Below, piece by piece: positions 27,604 to 36,562 of a stretch of DNA of 64,000 nt. The translations under genes and the position numbers were made by a program. Origin of the DNA: Candidatus Binatia bacterium (GTDB lineage: Bacteria > Desulfobacterota > Binatia > HRBIN30 > BPIQ01); the NCBI GenBank assembly GCA_026004195.1, contig BPIQ01000002.1, positions 62,001 through 126,000 of the forward strand. The letters are read 5' to 3'. Position 1 is the first letter of the stretch, and every line of letters starts with the position of its first letter. The notes beneath the pieces were generated by a model. The model did not search any database. It saw only the letters and a program-made list of their open reading frames with translations, and had not been told where the DNA came from.

Positions 27604-27619
27604 GTCGCCGGGGGGAGCG

Positions 27620-28297
27620 GTGGGGAAGCCGAGACGGCTCGGAATCTTCGGCGGGACCTTCAACCCCGTCCACCTGGGTCACCTGCGAACGGCCGAAGAA
27701 ATCCGCGAAGAGCTGGAGCTCGATCGCGTCTGGTTCGTGCCGGCGGCTTCGCCGCCCCACAAGCGCGGCGACGATCTCGCCCCGGCACGGCACCGCATGG
27801 CCATGGTTCGACTCGCCGTGGCCGACAACCCCGCCTTCGAGGCTTCCGCCCTCGAGGTCCGGCGGCGCGGCCGATCCTACTCCGTCGACACCCTGCGGCA
27901 GCTCCGGAGGCGGTTCGGAAGCTCGACGGAACTCTTCTTCGTGCTGGGCCTCGACGCTTTTCTCGAGATCGAGACGTGGAAGGAATACGAAAAGCTCTTC
28001 ACGCTGTGCCACCTGGTCGTCACCACGCGTCCGCCGAGGACCCAGCCCGAGCTTCGCTCGGAGCTTTTTCCCGTTGCCGTGCGGGGCGAGTTCTGCTATG
28101 AGCCGGGGCAGAAAGGATTCGTGCACCGAGAGGGAAAAAGAGTTCTGTTCCGGAGCGTGACGGCGCTCGATATTTCCGCATCCCGGGTGCGGCAGCTCCT
28201 GCGAGCGGGCAAGTCGGTGCGTTACCTCGTCCCGGATACCGTCGCCGCTTACATTGCCCGGCACCGGCTTTACGAGCCGAGAGTTCCGAGACCTTGA
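27620..28297 (+). CDS. nadD: Nicotinate-nucleotide adenylyltransferase
   Basis: 225 residues, GTG start. GIFGGTFNPVHLGHLRTAEE carries the (T/H)xGH motif, FVPAASPPHK the substrate loop and ISASRVRQLLRAGKSVRYLV the ISxTxxR motif. Makes NaAD in NAD synthesis. Overlaps rsfS by 4 bp, the common nadD-rsfS pairing. Confidence 0.95.
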   Translation: MGKPRRLGIFGGTFNPVHLGHLRTAEEIREELELDRVWFVPAASPPHKRGDDLAPARHRMAMVRLAVADNPAFEASALEVRRRGRSYSVDTLRQLRRRFGSSTELFFVLGLDAFLEIETWKEYEKLFTLCHLVVTTRPPRTQPELRSELFPVAVRGEFCYEPGQKGFVHREGKRVLFRSVTALDISASRVRQLLRAGKSVRYLVPDTVAAYIARHRLYEPRVPRP

Positions 28298-28692
28298 AGT
28301 CCTTGGGTTCGCGCGAAACGGCTCTGCTCTGCGTTCGTTACGCGCTCGAGAAAAAGGCCTACGACCTCGTGGTGATGGACGTGGGCCAGTGCGCGTCGTT
28401 CGCCGAGTACTTCGTCATCTGTAGCGGCCGTTCCGACACGCAGGTGCAGGCCATCGCCCGTGGCATCGAGGAAAACCTCGACCGGCTCGGCGTCCGGCCA
28501 CTTTCGGTCGAGGGATACTCGCTCGGGCACTGGGTCCTGCTCGACTATGCGGACGTCGTGGTCCACGTGTTCTTCCAGCCCGTGCGCGAGTACTACGACC
28601 TCGAGCGGCTCTGGGGCCACGCGCCTCGGCTGGCGCTGCCCGAACCCTACCGGACCCAGGCACGAGAGCTGCGTCTGGCCGGTCAGGGCTGA
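28294..28692 (+). CDS. rsfS: Ribosomal silencing factor RsfS
   Basis: 132 residues, TTG start. KKAYDLVVMDVGQCASFAEY, FVICSGRSDTQVQAIA and DYADVVVHVFFQPVREYYDL are family hallmarks. RsfS binds L14 of the 50S subunit and blocks subunit joining in starvation. The final 15 residues extend past the usual end. Confidence 0.94.
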   Translation: MKSLGSRETALLCVRYALEKKAYDLVVMDVGQCASFAEYFVICSGRSDTQVQAIARGIEENLDRLGVRPLSVEGYSLGHWVLLDYADVVVHVFFQPVREYYDLERLWGHAPRLALPEPYRTQARELRLAGQG

Positions 28693-28731
28693 CTGGCCGG
28701 AAAGGAGCGCGTTTTGTAAGGGACGGGGCTC

Positions 28732-30018
28732 ATGCGGTGGCTTGCCTATACCGTGGGCACGGCTCTGGTGGCCGGTGCTCTCGCCTACCTCTGGTGGTCG
28801 AACCCGGGGTCCGTGGAGCTTCGTCTCGGCGAACGCGTCGTGCTCCATGCTCCGCTCGCGTTGCACTTGCTCGTGGCTTTCGGTGCCGGCGCGGGGCTCG
28901 TGCTCGTCGGCGCCGTCATGCGGGAAAGTCGCCGTGCGGTCGCGGAGTGGCGCCGGCGCAGACGCGCACGCAAAGAAGCGAGGGTGCAGGCGCTCGTGCG
29001 CGAAGCTCGCGAAGCTCTCTGGGCCGGCGCAGCCGACCGGGCCCGAAGCCTTCTTCTGAGGGCCTGGAAGGCCAGGCCGAGTCGGGAAGCCGCGCTGCTT
29101 CTGGCGGAGGCCTGCTTGCAAACGGACTCCGCCGGCGAGGTCCGGCGCCTCTTCGAACAGGCCGAGACCGGAATCGCGGAAGACCCCGACGTCCTCTGGG
29201 CGCTCGCGCGCGTGTGCGAGCAGGTGGGAGACCGGGTCGGTGCGATCACGGCACTCGAGCGCATCCGCGCGCGACACCCGCGTGCGACCCCCGTTCTCTT
29301 GCGGCTGCGCAACCTCTACATCGAGGCGGGGCGGTGGGAAGAAGCCGCGTCCGTACACGCGGCGTACGCGGCAGCCCGGACTCAGACGCCTTTCGACCGC
29401 GAACTTCTGGCCGGTATCCGTTACGAAAGCGCGATGCGCATTCCCGGCCGCGAAGCCCGGCTCTCGGCCCTCGAGGAGATCGTCTCGGCCTACCCGGGCT
29501 TCGTCCCCGCCGCGGTGAGCTTCGGGGACGAGCTCGCGCAGGCGGGCCGGACCACGGACGCCTCCCGTGTCTGGGAGCAAGCTCTCCGGAATAGCCCCCG
29601 TCTCGTCCTGGCCGAACGGCTCGCCTCGGTGGCCGGCGACGCGAAAGCCCGGGAACGCCTCCGCACGCTCGTGCGCAAGCTGCGGGCGAACCGGCTCGAC
29701 GAGAACGCAGTCCGTTGGTTCCAGGCTCGGCTCCACCTCGAGGACGGCAACGACGACGCGGCGGAGAAAGAACTCGAGGGGGTCGCCCCCGAGGCTCGGT
29801 CCACGCCGTACTACCTGACGGCCGGAGACGTCCAGCGCAAGCGACAGCAGAACGCGGAGGCCGCACGGCTTTACCGGGAGGCAGCGACCCTCGCCCCGCT
29901 CTACCGCTGCACGGGATGCGGGCGGGCCGCGAACGGTTGGGTCGCCTTCTGCTCGTCCTGCCGGCGCTGGGACAGCTACCGTGCCGTACTCGATTTCGTG
30001 CGCGAGACTCCGGCCTAG
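28732..30018 (+). CDS. lapB: LapB/HemY-like TPR membrane protein
   Basis: 428 residues. Two hydrophobic segments at about 1-24 and 38-62 (cytoplasmic domain follows a basic WRRRRRARKEA stretch), a chain of TPR-like helices, and a C-terminal rubredoxin-like metal motif YRCTGCGRAANGWVAFCSSC. That layout (TM, TPR, rubredoxin-type) is that of LapB/YciM, the adaptor controlling LpxC degradation by FtsH and thus LPS synthesis. The double membrane segment recalls HemY. Its stop TAG overlaps the stop of the convergent ATPase gene within the same CTAG. Confidence 0.82.
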   Translation: MRWLAYTVGTALVAGALAYLWWSNPGSVELRLGERVVLHAPLALHLLVAFGAGAGLVLVGAVMRESRRAVAEWRRRRRARKEARVQALVREAREALWAGAADRARSLLLRAWKARPSREAALLLAEACLQTDSAGEVRRLFEQAETGIAEDPDVLWALARVCEQVGDRVGAITALERIRARHPRATPVLLRLRNLYIEAGRWEEAASVHAAYAAARTQTPFDRELLAGIRYESAMRIPGREARLSALEEIVSAYPGFVPAAVSFGDELAQAGRTTDASRVWEQALRNSPRLVLAERLASVAGDAKARERLRTLVRKLRANRLDENAVRWFQARLHLEDGNDDAAEKELEGVAPEARSTPYYLTAGDVQRKRQQNAEAARLYREAATLAPLYRCTGCGRAANGWVAFCSSCRRWDSYRAVLDFVRETPA

Positions 30019-31115
30019 GACGGAAAGAGAAACCCGGCCATCCGCTCGAGCCCGCCGAGGTCGTGGACGTCCGTCTCGAAGTTCGGGACGATCGCCACGG
30101 CTACCCTGCGTCCCAGTTGGCGGCGAAACGCATCCATCCGCACCCCCTCGCCGCGCGCAAGCCGCTCGTAGTCGTCGAAGTTCCGCAGGAGACGAGCGGC
30201 GGATTCGGGTCCGACCAGCTCGCGCAGCGTCTGCTCGCCCGCTCCGCGCAGCGGGCCCGTGTCGAACTCACGGTGGATACGGTTGAAGACCACCGCGCGC
30301 AGCGGGATCGAAAGCTCCCTCATGCGGCCGTGGAGATACTCGGCCTGACACAGCACCGGCTCCTCCGCGCTCGTCACGAGCACGAACGCCGTCTCCCGCG
30401 CGCGGAAAAGCTCGTACGCCCGCTCGACGCGCTCCTGGAATCCTTCGAAGAGCCCGGCCATGCCCGTGAAGAATTCCGAGATCTCGAGCAGGACCGAAAC
30501 GCCCGTGGCCTCCTCGAGGCGTTCCAGGACGAAACGGGCCGTGCGGTTCGCCACGCGGAACGCCGACCACCCGGCGGCGACGTAGGGCCGGACGAACCAG
30601 CGGACGATTTTCCGGTCGAGAAACCGCGCGAGGCGGTCGGGGGCTTCGAGAAAGTCGAGAGCGTGCTGGGAGGGCGGCGTGTCGACCACGATGAGATCGA
30701 AGCGCCCGCTCTGCCGCAGCGAACAGAGCTGCTCGATGGCCATGTATTCCTGCGACCCCGCGAAGCTCTCCGAAAGGTGGCGGTAGAATCTGTTGGCGAG
30801 AATCCGGTCGCGGACCTCGGGGTTCGGCGTGAAGCGCTCGACGAGGGCGTCCCACGCACCCTTGGCGTCGAGCATCAGCGCCACGAGGCTTCCCTCTCCT
30901 TCCTGCCGTACCAGAACCTCGCGACCCGGCTCGAGCCCCGCGAGCCCGAGCGCGTCCGCCAGCCTGAGGGCCGGGTCGATCGTGAGCACGACGGCCTTTT
31001 TCCCCTGCCGGGCGGCGTGGAGCCCGATCGCCGCGGCCGTCGTCGTCTTGCCCACCCCACCGCTCCCCGCACAGACGACGACGCGGTGTCCGAGAACGGT
31101 GCCGAGCCCCGTCAT
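30015..31115 (-). CDS. ArsA/Get3-like ATPase, subunit B
   Basis: 366 residues. The deviant P-loop is CAGSGGVGKTTTA (about residues 14-26): it keeps the phosphate-binding Lys of GK(T) but has Ser where the signature Lys of the KGGVGK motif should be. Switch I-like DPALRLADALGL and VVDTPPSQHALDF are present. Members of this superfamily target tail-anchored proteins or act in arsenite extrusion; no arsenic genes lie nearby. It overlaps the companion ATPase by 4 bp and the two are thought to form a heterodimer. Confidence 0.85.
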   Translation of the reverse strand: MTGLGTVLGHRVVVCAGSGGVGKTTTAAAIGLHAARQGKKAVVLTIDPALRLADALGLAGLEPGREVLVRQEGEGSLVALMLDAKGAWDALVERFTPNPEVRDRILANRFYRHLSESFAGSQEYMAIEQLCSLRQSGRFDLIVVDTPPSQHALDFLEAPDRLARFLDRKIVRWFVRPYVAAGWSAFRVANRTARFVLERLEEATGVSVLLEISEFFTGMAGLFEGFQERVERAYELFRARETAFVLVTSAEEPVLCQAEYLHGRMRELSIPLRAVVFNRIHREFDTGPLRGAGEQTLRELVGPESAARLLRNFDDYERLARGEGVRMDAFRRQLGRRVAVAIVPNFETDVHDLGGLERMAGFLFPS

Positions 31116-32095
31116 GCTTCCGAAGCCGCCGCTCGGCTCGCCGCCGCCCGACCGACGAGCCTTTCGCCGAGGCTGCGCACCTCGGCGAGGCCGAACTCTT
31201 CCGAGTAAAGAAAGGGCAGCACGAGGAGGGGAACCGGAACGTGCCGTCGCAGCCGCTCGATGTTCCGGCGGTTGATCGCCACCCAACCGCGTTCCTCCCG
31301 CGCCCGCTCCAGCACCTCCTCGAGAAAGCGTCGCTCGCGGCCTCGGACCGAGGAAAGTCTCGCCGCGAGCGCTTCCACGTCTTCCGGACGGAGCGGGGAC
31401 TCGTGGACGCGGTTCACGACGACGCAGGGCACGGGAAAGCGCAGCTCCCCGGCGAGCTTGGCGTACATCGTGAGCGTTTCGTTGATCGGGATTTCCTCGG
31501 CCGTCGTCACGATCACGTACGCCGTCTTCTTCCCGTCCCTCAGGAGCTCGAGCACCCGCAAGGATTCCTTGCGGACGAGACCTGCGCCGAACGTTTCGGC
31601 CGCCGCCTGCGGCATGGCGAAGTACTGGAGGGAGTGGCCGGTGGCCGGTGCGTCCACCACGACGAGGTCCCAGAGCGGAGTCCCGCTCTCGGACTCCGTC
31701 CGCTCGGCTTCGTACCAGATCTTACCGACGGTCATGAGTTCTTTGAGCCCCGGAGCCGCCGCGACGAAGTACTGGTAGATCTTGCTCCGGAAGACGGCCT
31801 GGATGACCCGGCGCACCGGAACGACCAGGGTGAGGTACTCCTCGAGCGCCGCTTTTCCCTCGACCGCCATGGCGAAGAGCCCCGGAACGGGCGTCGCCAC
31901 CGCGACACCCGGGTCCCGGAGCGGCACTCCCAGGAACTGAGCCGTCCGCCCCACTCCGTCCACCTCGACGAGCAACGTCTTCTTTCCCGCTCGCGCCGCC
32001 TCGAGGGCCAGGGCCAGCGCCACGGTCGAGCGGCCCACCCCTCCTTTCCCCACGACCGTCAAAAGACGGCGGTCGAGGAGCTCGCGGACATTCAC
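31112..32095 (-). CDS. ArsA/Get3-like ATPase, subunit A
   Basis: 327 residues, GTG start overlapping the fabF stop (GTGA). Its P-loop reads VVGKGGVGRSTVA: the signature Lys is present but the phosphate-binding Lys is Arg. It keeps VEVDGVGRTAQFLG and VVDAPATGHSLQYFAMPQ. The defect is complementary to that of the downstream subunit. Pairing resembles the actinobacterial Get3-like BagA/BagB. Likely cytosolic. Confidence 0.85.
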   Translation of the reverse strand: MNVRELLDRRLLTVVGKGGVGRSTVALALALEAARAGKKTLLVEVDGVGRTAQFLGVPLRDPGVAVATPVPGLFAMAVEGKAALEEYLTLVVPVRRVIQAVFRSKIYQYFVAAAPGLKELMTVGKIWYEAERTESESGTPLWDLVVVDAPATGHSLQYFAMPQAAAETFGAGLVRKESLRVLELLRDGKKTAYVIVTTAEEIPINETLTMYAKLAGELRFPVPCVVVNRVHESPLRPEDVEALAARLSSVRGRERRFLEEVLERAREERGWVAINRRNIERLRRHVPVPLLVLPFLYSEEFGLAEVRSLGERLVGRAAASRAAASEA

Positions 32096-33342
32096 GAAGG
32101 ACCCCAGCGCCGGAAGGCGAGACACGCGTTCGTGCCGCCGAAGCCGAACGAGTTGGAAATCGCCACCCGAATGTCCGCCGGCCGAGGCCGGTTGGGCACG
32201 TAGTCGAGGTCGCACTCGGGGTCGGGATCTTCGTAATTCCACGTGGCGGGAAGCACGCCCCGCGAAAGCGCGAGAAGCGTGTACGCCGCTTCCACGGCGC
32301 CGGCCGCACCGAGGAGATGCCCCGTCTGCGATTTCGTGGAGCTCACGGCGAGCCGATACGCGTGCTCCCCGAAGACTTTCTTGATGGCCTGCGTCTCGAC
32401 GATGTCGTTGTACGGGGTCGAGGTACCGTGCGCGTTGATGTAGTCGACGTCCCGGGGTTCGAGGCCGGCATCTCGGAGCGTCTCGACGAGGCACCGGGCC
32501 GCGCCTTCGCCCTCGGGCGCAGGTGCGGTGATGTGGTGCGCGTCCGCCGTGGCTCCGTAACCCAGGATCTCGCCCAAGATCCGGGCCTTTCTCCGGAGAG
32601 CGAACCCGAGCTCCTCGAGCACCAGGATCGCTGCCCCTTCGCCCACCACGAACCCGTCCCGGCCGCGGTCGAACGGCCGGCTGGCCCGCTCGGGCTCGTC
32701 GTTGCGGGTCGAGAGGGCCTTCATGACGGCAAATCCACCGACGCCGAGCGGCGTGACGGCCGCCTCCGAGCCACCGGCGAGCATGACCTCGGCGTAACCG
32801 TCGCGGATCCTGTGGAAGGCCTCGCCGATCGCGTGGTTGCCGGAAGCACAGGCGCTCGTCGTCACGTAGTTGGGGCCCTTCCAGCCCAGATGGATGGCGA
32901 GCTGACCGGAAGCCATGTTGGCGATCAGCCGGGGGACGAAAAACGGGCTCACGCGTTTGAGACCGTCTCGGAAATAGGCGAAGAGGTTTTCCTCGATCGT
33001 TTCGATCCCGCCCATTCCCACGCCGAGGACGATACCGGCGCGCTCCCGCGCGTCCGGCTCGAGCTGCAAGCCGGAATTTTCGACGGCCATACGAGCTGCC
33101 GCAACCGCGAAATGGGAGAACCGGTCCATCCGGCGCGCTTCCCGTTTCTCGAGGAAGTCCTCCACGCGGAAGTCCTTCACCTCGGCGGCGATCCGGACCG
33201 GAAAATCCGAGGCGTCGAATCGCGTGATGGGACCCACGCCCGAACGCCCCTCGAGCAGCGCCTGCCAGTTCGGCTCGACGCCCACGCCCAGAGGGGTGAC
33301 GAGCCCCATCCCGGTCACGACCACACGGCGGCCGAGACTCAT
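32092..33342 (-). CDS. fabF: Beta-ketoacyl-ACP synthase II
   Basis: 416 residues. Catalytic triad is complete: Cys165 in TTSACASGNHAIGEAF, His305 in NAHGTSTPYND, His342 with Lys337 in KSQTGHLLGAAGA. Elongates acyl-ACP in fatty-acid synthesis. No acpP or fabG is adjacent; instead the gene leads into two ArsA-like ATPases through a 4-bp overlap. Confidence 0.95.
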   Translation of the reverse strand: MSLGRRVVVTGMGLVTPLGVGVEPNWQALLEGRSGVGPITRFDASDFPVRIAAEVKDFRVEDFLEKREARRMDRFSHFAVAAARMAVENSGLQLEPDARERAGIVLGVGMGGIETIEENLFAYFRDGLKRVSPFFVPRLIANMASGQLAIHLGWKGPNYVTTSACASGNHAIGEAFHRIRDGYAEVMLAGGSEAAVTPLGVGGFAVMKALSTRNDEPERASRPFDRGRDGFVVGEGAAILVLEELGFALRRKARILGEILGYGATADAHHITAPAPEGEGAARCLVETLRDAGLEPRDVDYINAHGTSTPYNDIVETQAIKKVFGEHAYRLAVSSTKSQTGHLLGAAGAVEAAYTLLALSRGVLPATWNYEDPDPECDLDYVPNRPRPADIRVAISNSFGFGGTNACLAFRRWGPS

Positions 33343-33351
33343 AGAGCCCGA

Positions 33352-33379
33352 CTTATGCCCGGGCGAATCGACCCGTCAA
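33352..33379 (-). promoter_or_regulatory. Sigma70-like promoter for fabF operon
   Basis: Minus-strand TTGACG (33374-33379, 5 of 6), a 16-base spacer and CATAAG (4 of 6). It overlaps the final codons of the subtilase gene and would start transcription near 33345, again within a few bases of the fabF ATG at 33342. Confidence 0.45.
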
Positions 33380-35619
33380 GGCGCGGGCGGGAAAAGGACT
33401 CCGACGAGACAAACGAGGTCCGCTACGGTCTCCCTGCCGTCTCGGTTGCAGTCGAGCGAACAGGAACGCCCGGGTTCGAAAAGAGCCGGCACCGCGGCCT
33501 CGAGATCGGCCTGGTCGAACCGCCCGCTGCAGTCGACGTCACCGGGCAGCGACGCGGTGGGGGTCGCGGTGGCGCTCCGCGAGGGAGTGGGCGTGGCGGT
33601 CGGGCCCGCCGGGCTCGCAGTGGGGGTGGGGGACGGAGAGGGTGTAACGGTCGGAGTCGCCGTGGCAGGGCGGCCTTCGAGGACGGCCTCGACGGCCGAA
33701 AGGATATCGAGCTTTCCGAACCCCCATCGATCGTTCGGCACGCTTCCGGTCGACGCGTCGCTCCGGGCGACTTCGGCAAGCAGCCGAGCCACCTCGGATC
33801 CGTCGAGCGTGGGATCTACCTCGAAGAGAAGGGCGACCGCGCCGGCCACCTGCGGCGCCGAGAAGCTCGTCCCGCGCCCGACTACGTGGAAGCCCGAAGG
33901 CGCGATCCTGGCAGGGTCCGGCGGTACTCCCGCAAGACCCGAGCCCGAGCCATCCGCGGCCGACCAGGCCCCGAGAACCACCTCGCCGCCGGTCACGAGG
34001 TCGGGCTTGGGACGCCCGTCCCGCGTGGGACCCACGCTCGAAAACGAGGCGAGCTCTCCCGGAACCACGGCCGGGTCGTGGATGGGGCCTACCTGACTCG
34101 GCCAGTCGACCCTCGCCGAAAAGGCTCCCACCGTGATGGCCCCCCGGGCCGTGCCCGGCTCGGCCACCGACATTCTGCCGTCGGCGTCCCGGCGGAACTC
34201 CTGGCCGTAGGCGGACCAGCAATCGAAGTGCCCGAGCCGGACGCCACCCTCGTCTCTCAGGTAGAACTCCCATACCCCCGCGGAGATCGGTGCCGAGCCC
34301 GTGGTGGGCTCGACCAAAAAGAGAACCTCACGGTCGCCGTTCGAGGGATCGGGCTCTCCGACGCAAGCCGTCACGGTGTTCACGGGATTGCGCGTCTCGC
34401 CGCAATTCCCCGGCCGGACGTTCGCGTCGGACCGCCCGAGACCGTTCGGATCCCGGAACCCCACGTCCACCACGTCTTCCCCCGAAAGCCAGCAATCGAC
34501 GAGAATCACGTCGGCTTCGCCCCGCTGGAGCAGCTCGAGGGTGTGGCCCCCTCGTGCCGAGCCTGCTGCATGGATGGCCTGCGCGCCTTCGTTCCCCGCC
34601 GAAACCACGACGGCACGACCTGGTTTCCGGGAGAACTCCTCGATCGCGATCTCTTCGGGGGAGCTTCCGTCGTGGGCTCCCGTGTGCCCACCGAAGCTCA
34701 TGTTCACGACGACGGGGCGCCCGAGCTCCTGCGCGCGCTCCTCCACCCAGGCGAGTGCGGCCACCACGTCCCCGTCGATCGTCGGGTCCTGCTTGCTCCT
34801 TCCCCCGAGCCGCACGACCAGAAGTTCGCTCTCGGGTGCGACGCCCACGTAAACCGGGTCCTCCGGAGCTCCGGCGCTTCCGTCACCTGCCGCGGCACTG
34901 GCCACGAGCGTGCCATGACCCACGAGGTCGAGAGACCCGACGGTGCGCCGGCCGTCCAGTGCCGCTTCGAGGTCTTCTTTCGTGTACACCGTGCCCATCG
35001 GAGTTCCGTCTTCCCGGAGAACCGGGGGAGCACGTCCCGTGCTCCCGCCGCTCGCGAAAAAGGAATCGTCGAGCTGATCCCAGAGGAAGAGGACACGCGA
35101 GCTTCCGTCCGGCCGAAGAAAGTCCTCGTGCCGGAAGTCGATTCCCGTGTCCAGGACGGCAACGAGCACCCCACGGCCCGCGAGCCCCGTCGTCTCGCGC
35201 GCGACCCGAGCGCCGTTCTCCTCGGTATTGACGTCGAGGTGCAGGCGGAAACTTCGGGGTAGGGCCATGCGGAACACGCCGGCCTTACGGGCGAGCTCCG
35301 AAAGCTCCGCCCGCGAGAAGCTACCCGACGCCACCCTGCCGATGCGAGCGTCGAGCGCGAATCCTTCGTTCTCGAGGTCGGTGAGAACCCCGGGCCGGCT
35401 CGCCACGACGTAGGCACGCAAAGACCCTCCGGACACCGGCGCAGCGCCACCCCCGCCTCCGGTGAGTTTCGCCCCTGTCCGAAGGTCCAGCTTCGGGGGC
35501 ACCTCGCGGCTCGCGACCGCCTCGTACGCCCCCGACGCTCCTGCCAGGCCCCGCAAACCCAACCAGAGAGCGAGCCAGAACCCCGCGAAGACTACCATCC
35601 GGGCTCGGTCCGGGTGCAA
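33376..35619 (-). CDS. Secreted subtilisin-like serine protease with dockerin-like C-terminus
   Basis: 747 residues. Signal peptide about 1-28. The S8 catalytic domain has Asp157 (AVLDTGIDFRHEDF), His235 (DLVGHGTLVAS), Asn343 (VVVSAGNEGA) and Ser585 (GRGTSFSAPQVAGA), with a large 200-residue insert between Asn and Ser. A Thr/Pro/Ser linker (650-690) leads to two EF-hand-like repeats (GDVDCSGRFDQADLEAAV, LDCNRDGRETVADLVCL), a dockerin type I pattern at 693-743. Probably secreted and anchored through a cohesin partner. Follows the cohesin-like gene by 25 bp. Confidence 0.9.
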   Translation of the reverse strand: MHPDRARMVVFAGFWLALWLGLRGLAGASGAYEAVASREVPPKLDLRTGAKLTGGGGGAAPVSGGSLRAYVVASRPGVLTDLENEGFALDARIGRVASGSFSRAELSELARKAGVFRMALPRSFRLHLDVNTEENGARVARETTGLAGRGVLVAVLDTGIDFRHEDFLRPDGSSRVLFLWDQLDDSFFASGGSTGRAPPVLREDGTPMGTVYTKEDLEAALDGRRTVGSLDLVGHGTLVASAAAGDGSAGAPEDPVYVGVAPESELLVVRLGGRSKQDPTIDGDVVAALAWVEERAQELGRPVVVNMSFGGHTGAHDGSSPEEIAIEEFSRKPGRAVVVSAGNEGAQAIHAAGSARGGHTLELLQRGEADVILVDCWLSGEDVVDVGFRDPNGLGRSDANVRPGNCGETRNPVNTVTACVGEPDPSNGDREVLFLVEPTTGSAPISAGVWEFYLRDEGGVRLGHFDCWSAYGQEFRRDADGRMSVAEPGTARGAITVGAFSARVDWPSQVGPIHDPAVVPGELASFSSVGPTRDGRPKPDLVTGGEVVLGAWSAADGSGSGLAGVPPDPARIAPSGFHVVGRGTSFSAPQVAGAVALLFEVDPTLDGSEVARLLAEVARSDASTGSVPNDRWGFGKLDILSAVEAVLEGRPATATPTVTPSPSPTPTASPAGPTATPTPSRSATATPTASLPGDVDCSGRFDQADLEAAVPALFEPGRSCSLDCNRDGRETVADLVCLVGVLFPPAP

Positions 35620-35644
35620 GCCCGGGGCCAGGGAGCCTCCGCCC

Positions 35645-36562
35645 CTACGTCGGGCGCTCGGCAGAAAAAGAACGCCGCCTCAAGAGCGCCAGAACGAGCC
35701 CTGGAAGGAGCGCCCAGAACAGCGAGGGCGTTCCGCCGCTGCGAACGTCGCAGTCGCACCCGCCGCCTCCGCGCCCCCTCCCTGGTCCTGCCGTCGGCTC
35801 GGCCGTCGGAGTTCCCCCACCTTCCGGCGCTCCGGCCGTAGGCGTAGGTGTCCGCGCGGGAGGCGACGGAGGCGTGGGTTCCCCGCCGTCCGGGGGCGAC
35901 GGCGTCGATGTTGGCGGGGCCACGGCGAGGACGACGACGATCGCTCCGTCTACCGCACGTGCTTCCATTTCGCGACCGAAAGTGTCGCCCACCTCGAGGA
36001 AAGCCGTCCGCAAAGGAAAGGTCCCCTCCACCGGGCCAGCGCGAAACCGGCAAGAAAACAGCGTCCCGTCACCGAAAGCCTGAACGGGCGGCTCCGTGTC
36101 CACCAGACCCAGGATCAGAGGAACCCGCCGAGTCCCGGGGGCCGGAAATACGCCCAGGTGGGTGGCCGCCAGTCGAGCATCCACGTCGCAACCTTCGTAA
36201 GAAAGATTGTCGACATCGAAGTGAATATCGCCCAGGTAAGTCGCCGCCCTGTCCTCCCCCCCTTCGGCACGAAACGCGACCGTTGCCACGCCCCCTGGAG
36301 GCACGGTCTCCGTGCTCGAATGGATCGTGACCACTGCAAGGAGTGGGGGGCAGAACGCGAGAGAAAAAACGAAAGGCAAAACCCCGAGACCGTAGGGGCC
36401 AAAAAGAAAAAGCAGGGGACCCGAAGGTCCCCTGCTCGAATTCCGACGGGGGAAAAAGCCGCGCTCAGCGGCGGCGCCGGAAGAAGAAGAGCACGGCAGC
36501 CGGTACCAGGAGCCAGAGCCCGGAGCTTCCGCCGCGCGTCCCGATCTGACAACCGTCGTCAT
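35645..36562 (-). CDS. Cohesin-like surface protein with C-terminal sorting tail
   Basis: Up to 305 residues; the real start is probably an internal TTG near residue 61, before a signal-like LPFVFSLAFCPPLLAVV, because the first 60 residues read through an upstream terminator hairpin. The core (TETVPPGGVATVAFRAEGG to EARAVDGAIVVV) has the beta-sandwich pattern of cohesins. A Thr/Pro/Gly linker follows, then GGGCDCD, a hydrophobic stretch (LFWALLPGLVLALL) and RRRS, a MYXO-CTERM-like tail. A possible binding partner for the dockerin proteins on either side. Confidence 0.75.
   Translation of the reverse strand: MTTVVRSGRAAEAPGSGSWYRLPCSSSSGAAAERGFFPRRNSSRGPSGPLLFLFGPYGLGVLPFVFSLAFCPPLLAVVTIHSSTETVPPGGVATVAFRAEGGEDRAATYLGDIHFDVDNLSYEGCDVDARLAATHLGVFPAPGTRRVPLILGLVDTEPPVQAFGDGTLFSCRFRAGPVEGTFPLRTAFLEVGDTFGREMEARAVDGAIVVVLAVAPPTSTPSPPDGGEPTPPSPPARTPTPTAGAPEGGGTPTAEPTAGPGRGRGGGGCDCDVRSGGTPSLFWALLPGLVLALLRRRSFSAERPT
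36401..36436 (-). terminator. Strong intrinsic terminator (UUCG tetraloop)
   Basis: A perfect 11-bp stem AGCAGGGGACC / GGTCCCCTGCT with a TTCG loop on the minus strand (36411-36436), followed at once by TTTTCTTTTT (36401-36410). It ends the transcript of the broken cohesin-like gene at 36465 and precedes the intact cohesin-like gene. Confidence 0.9.
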
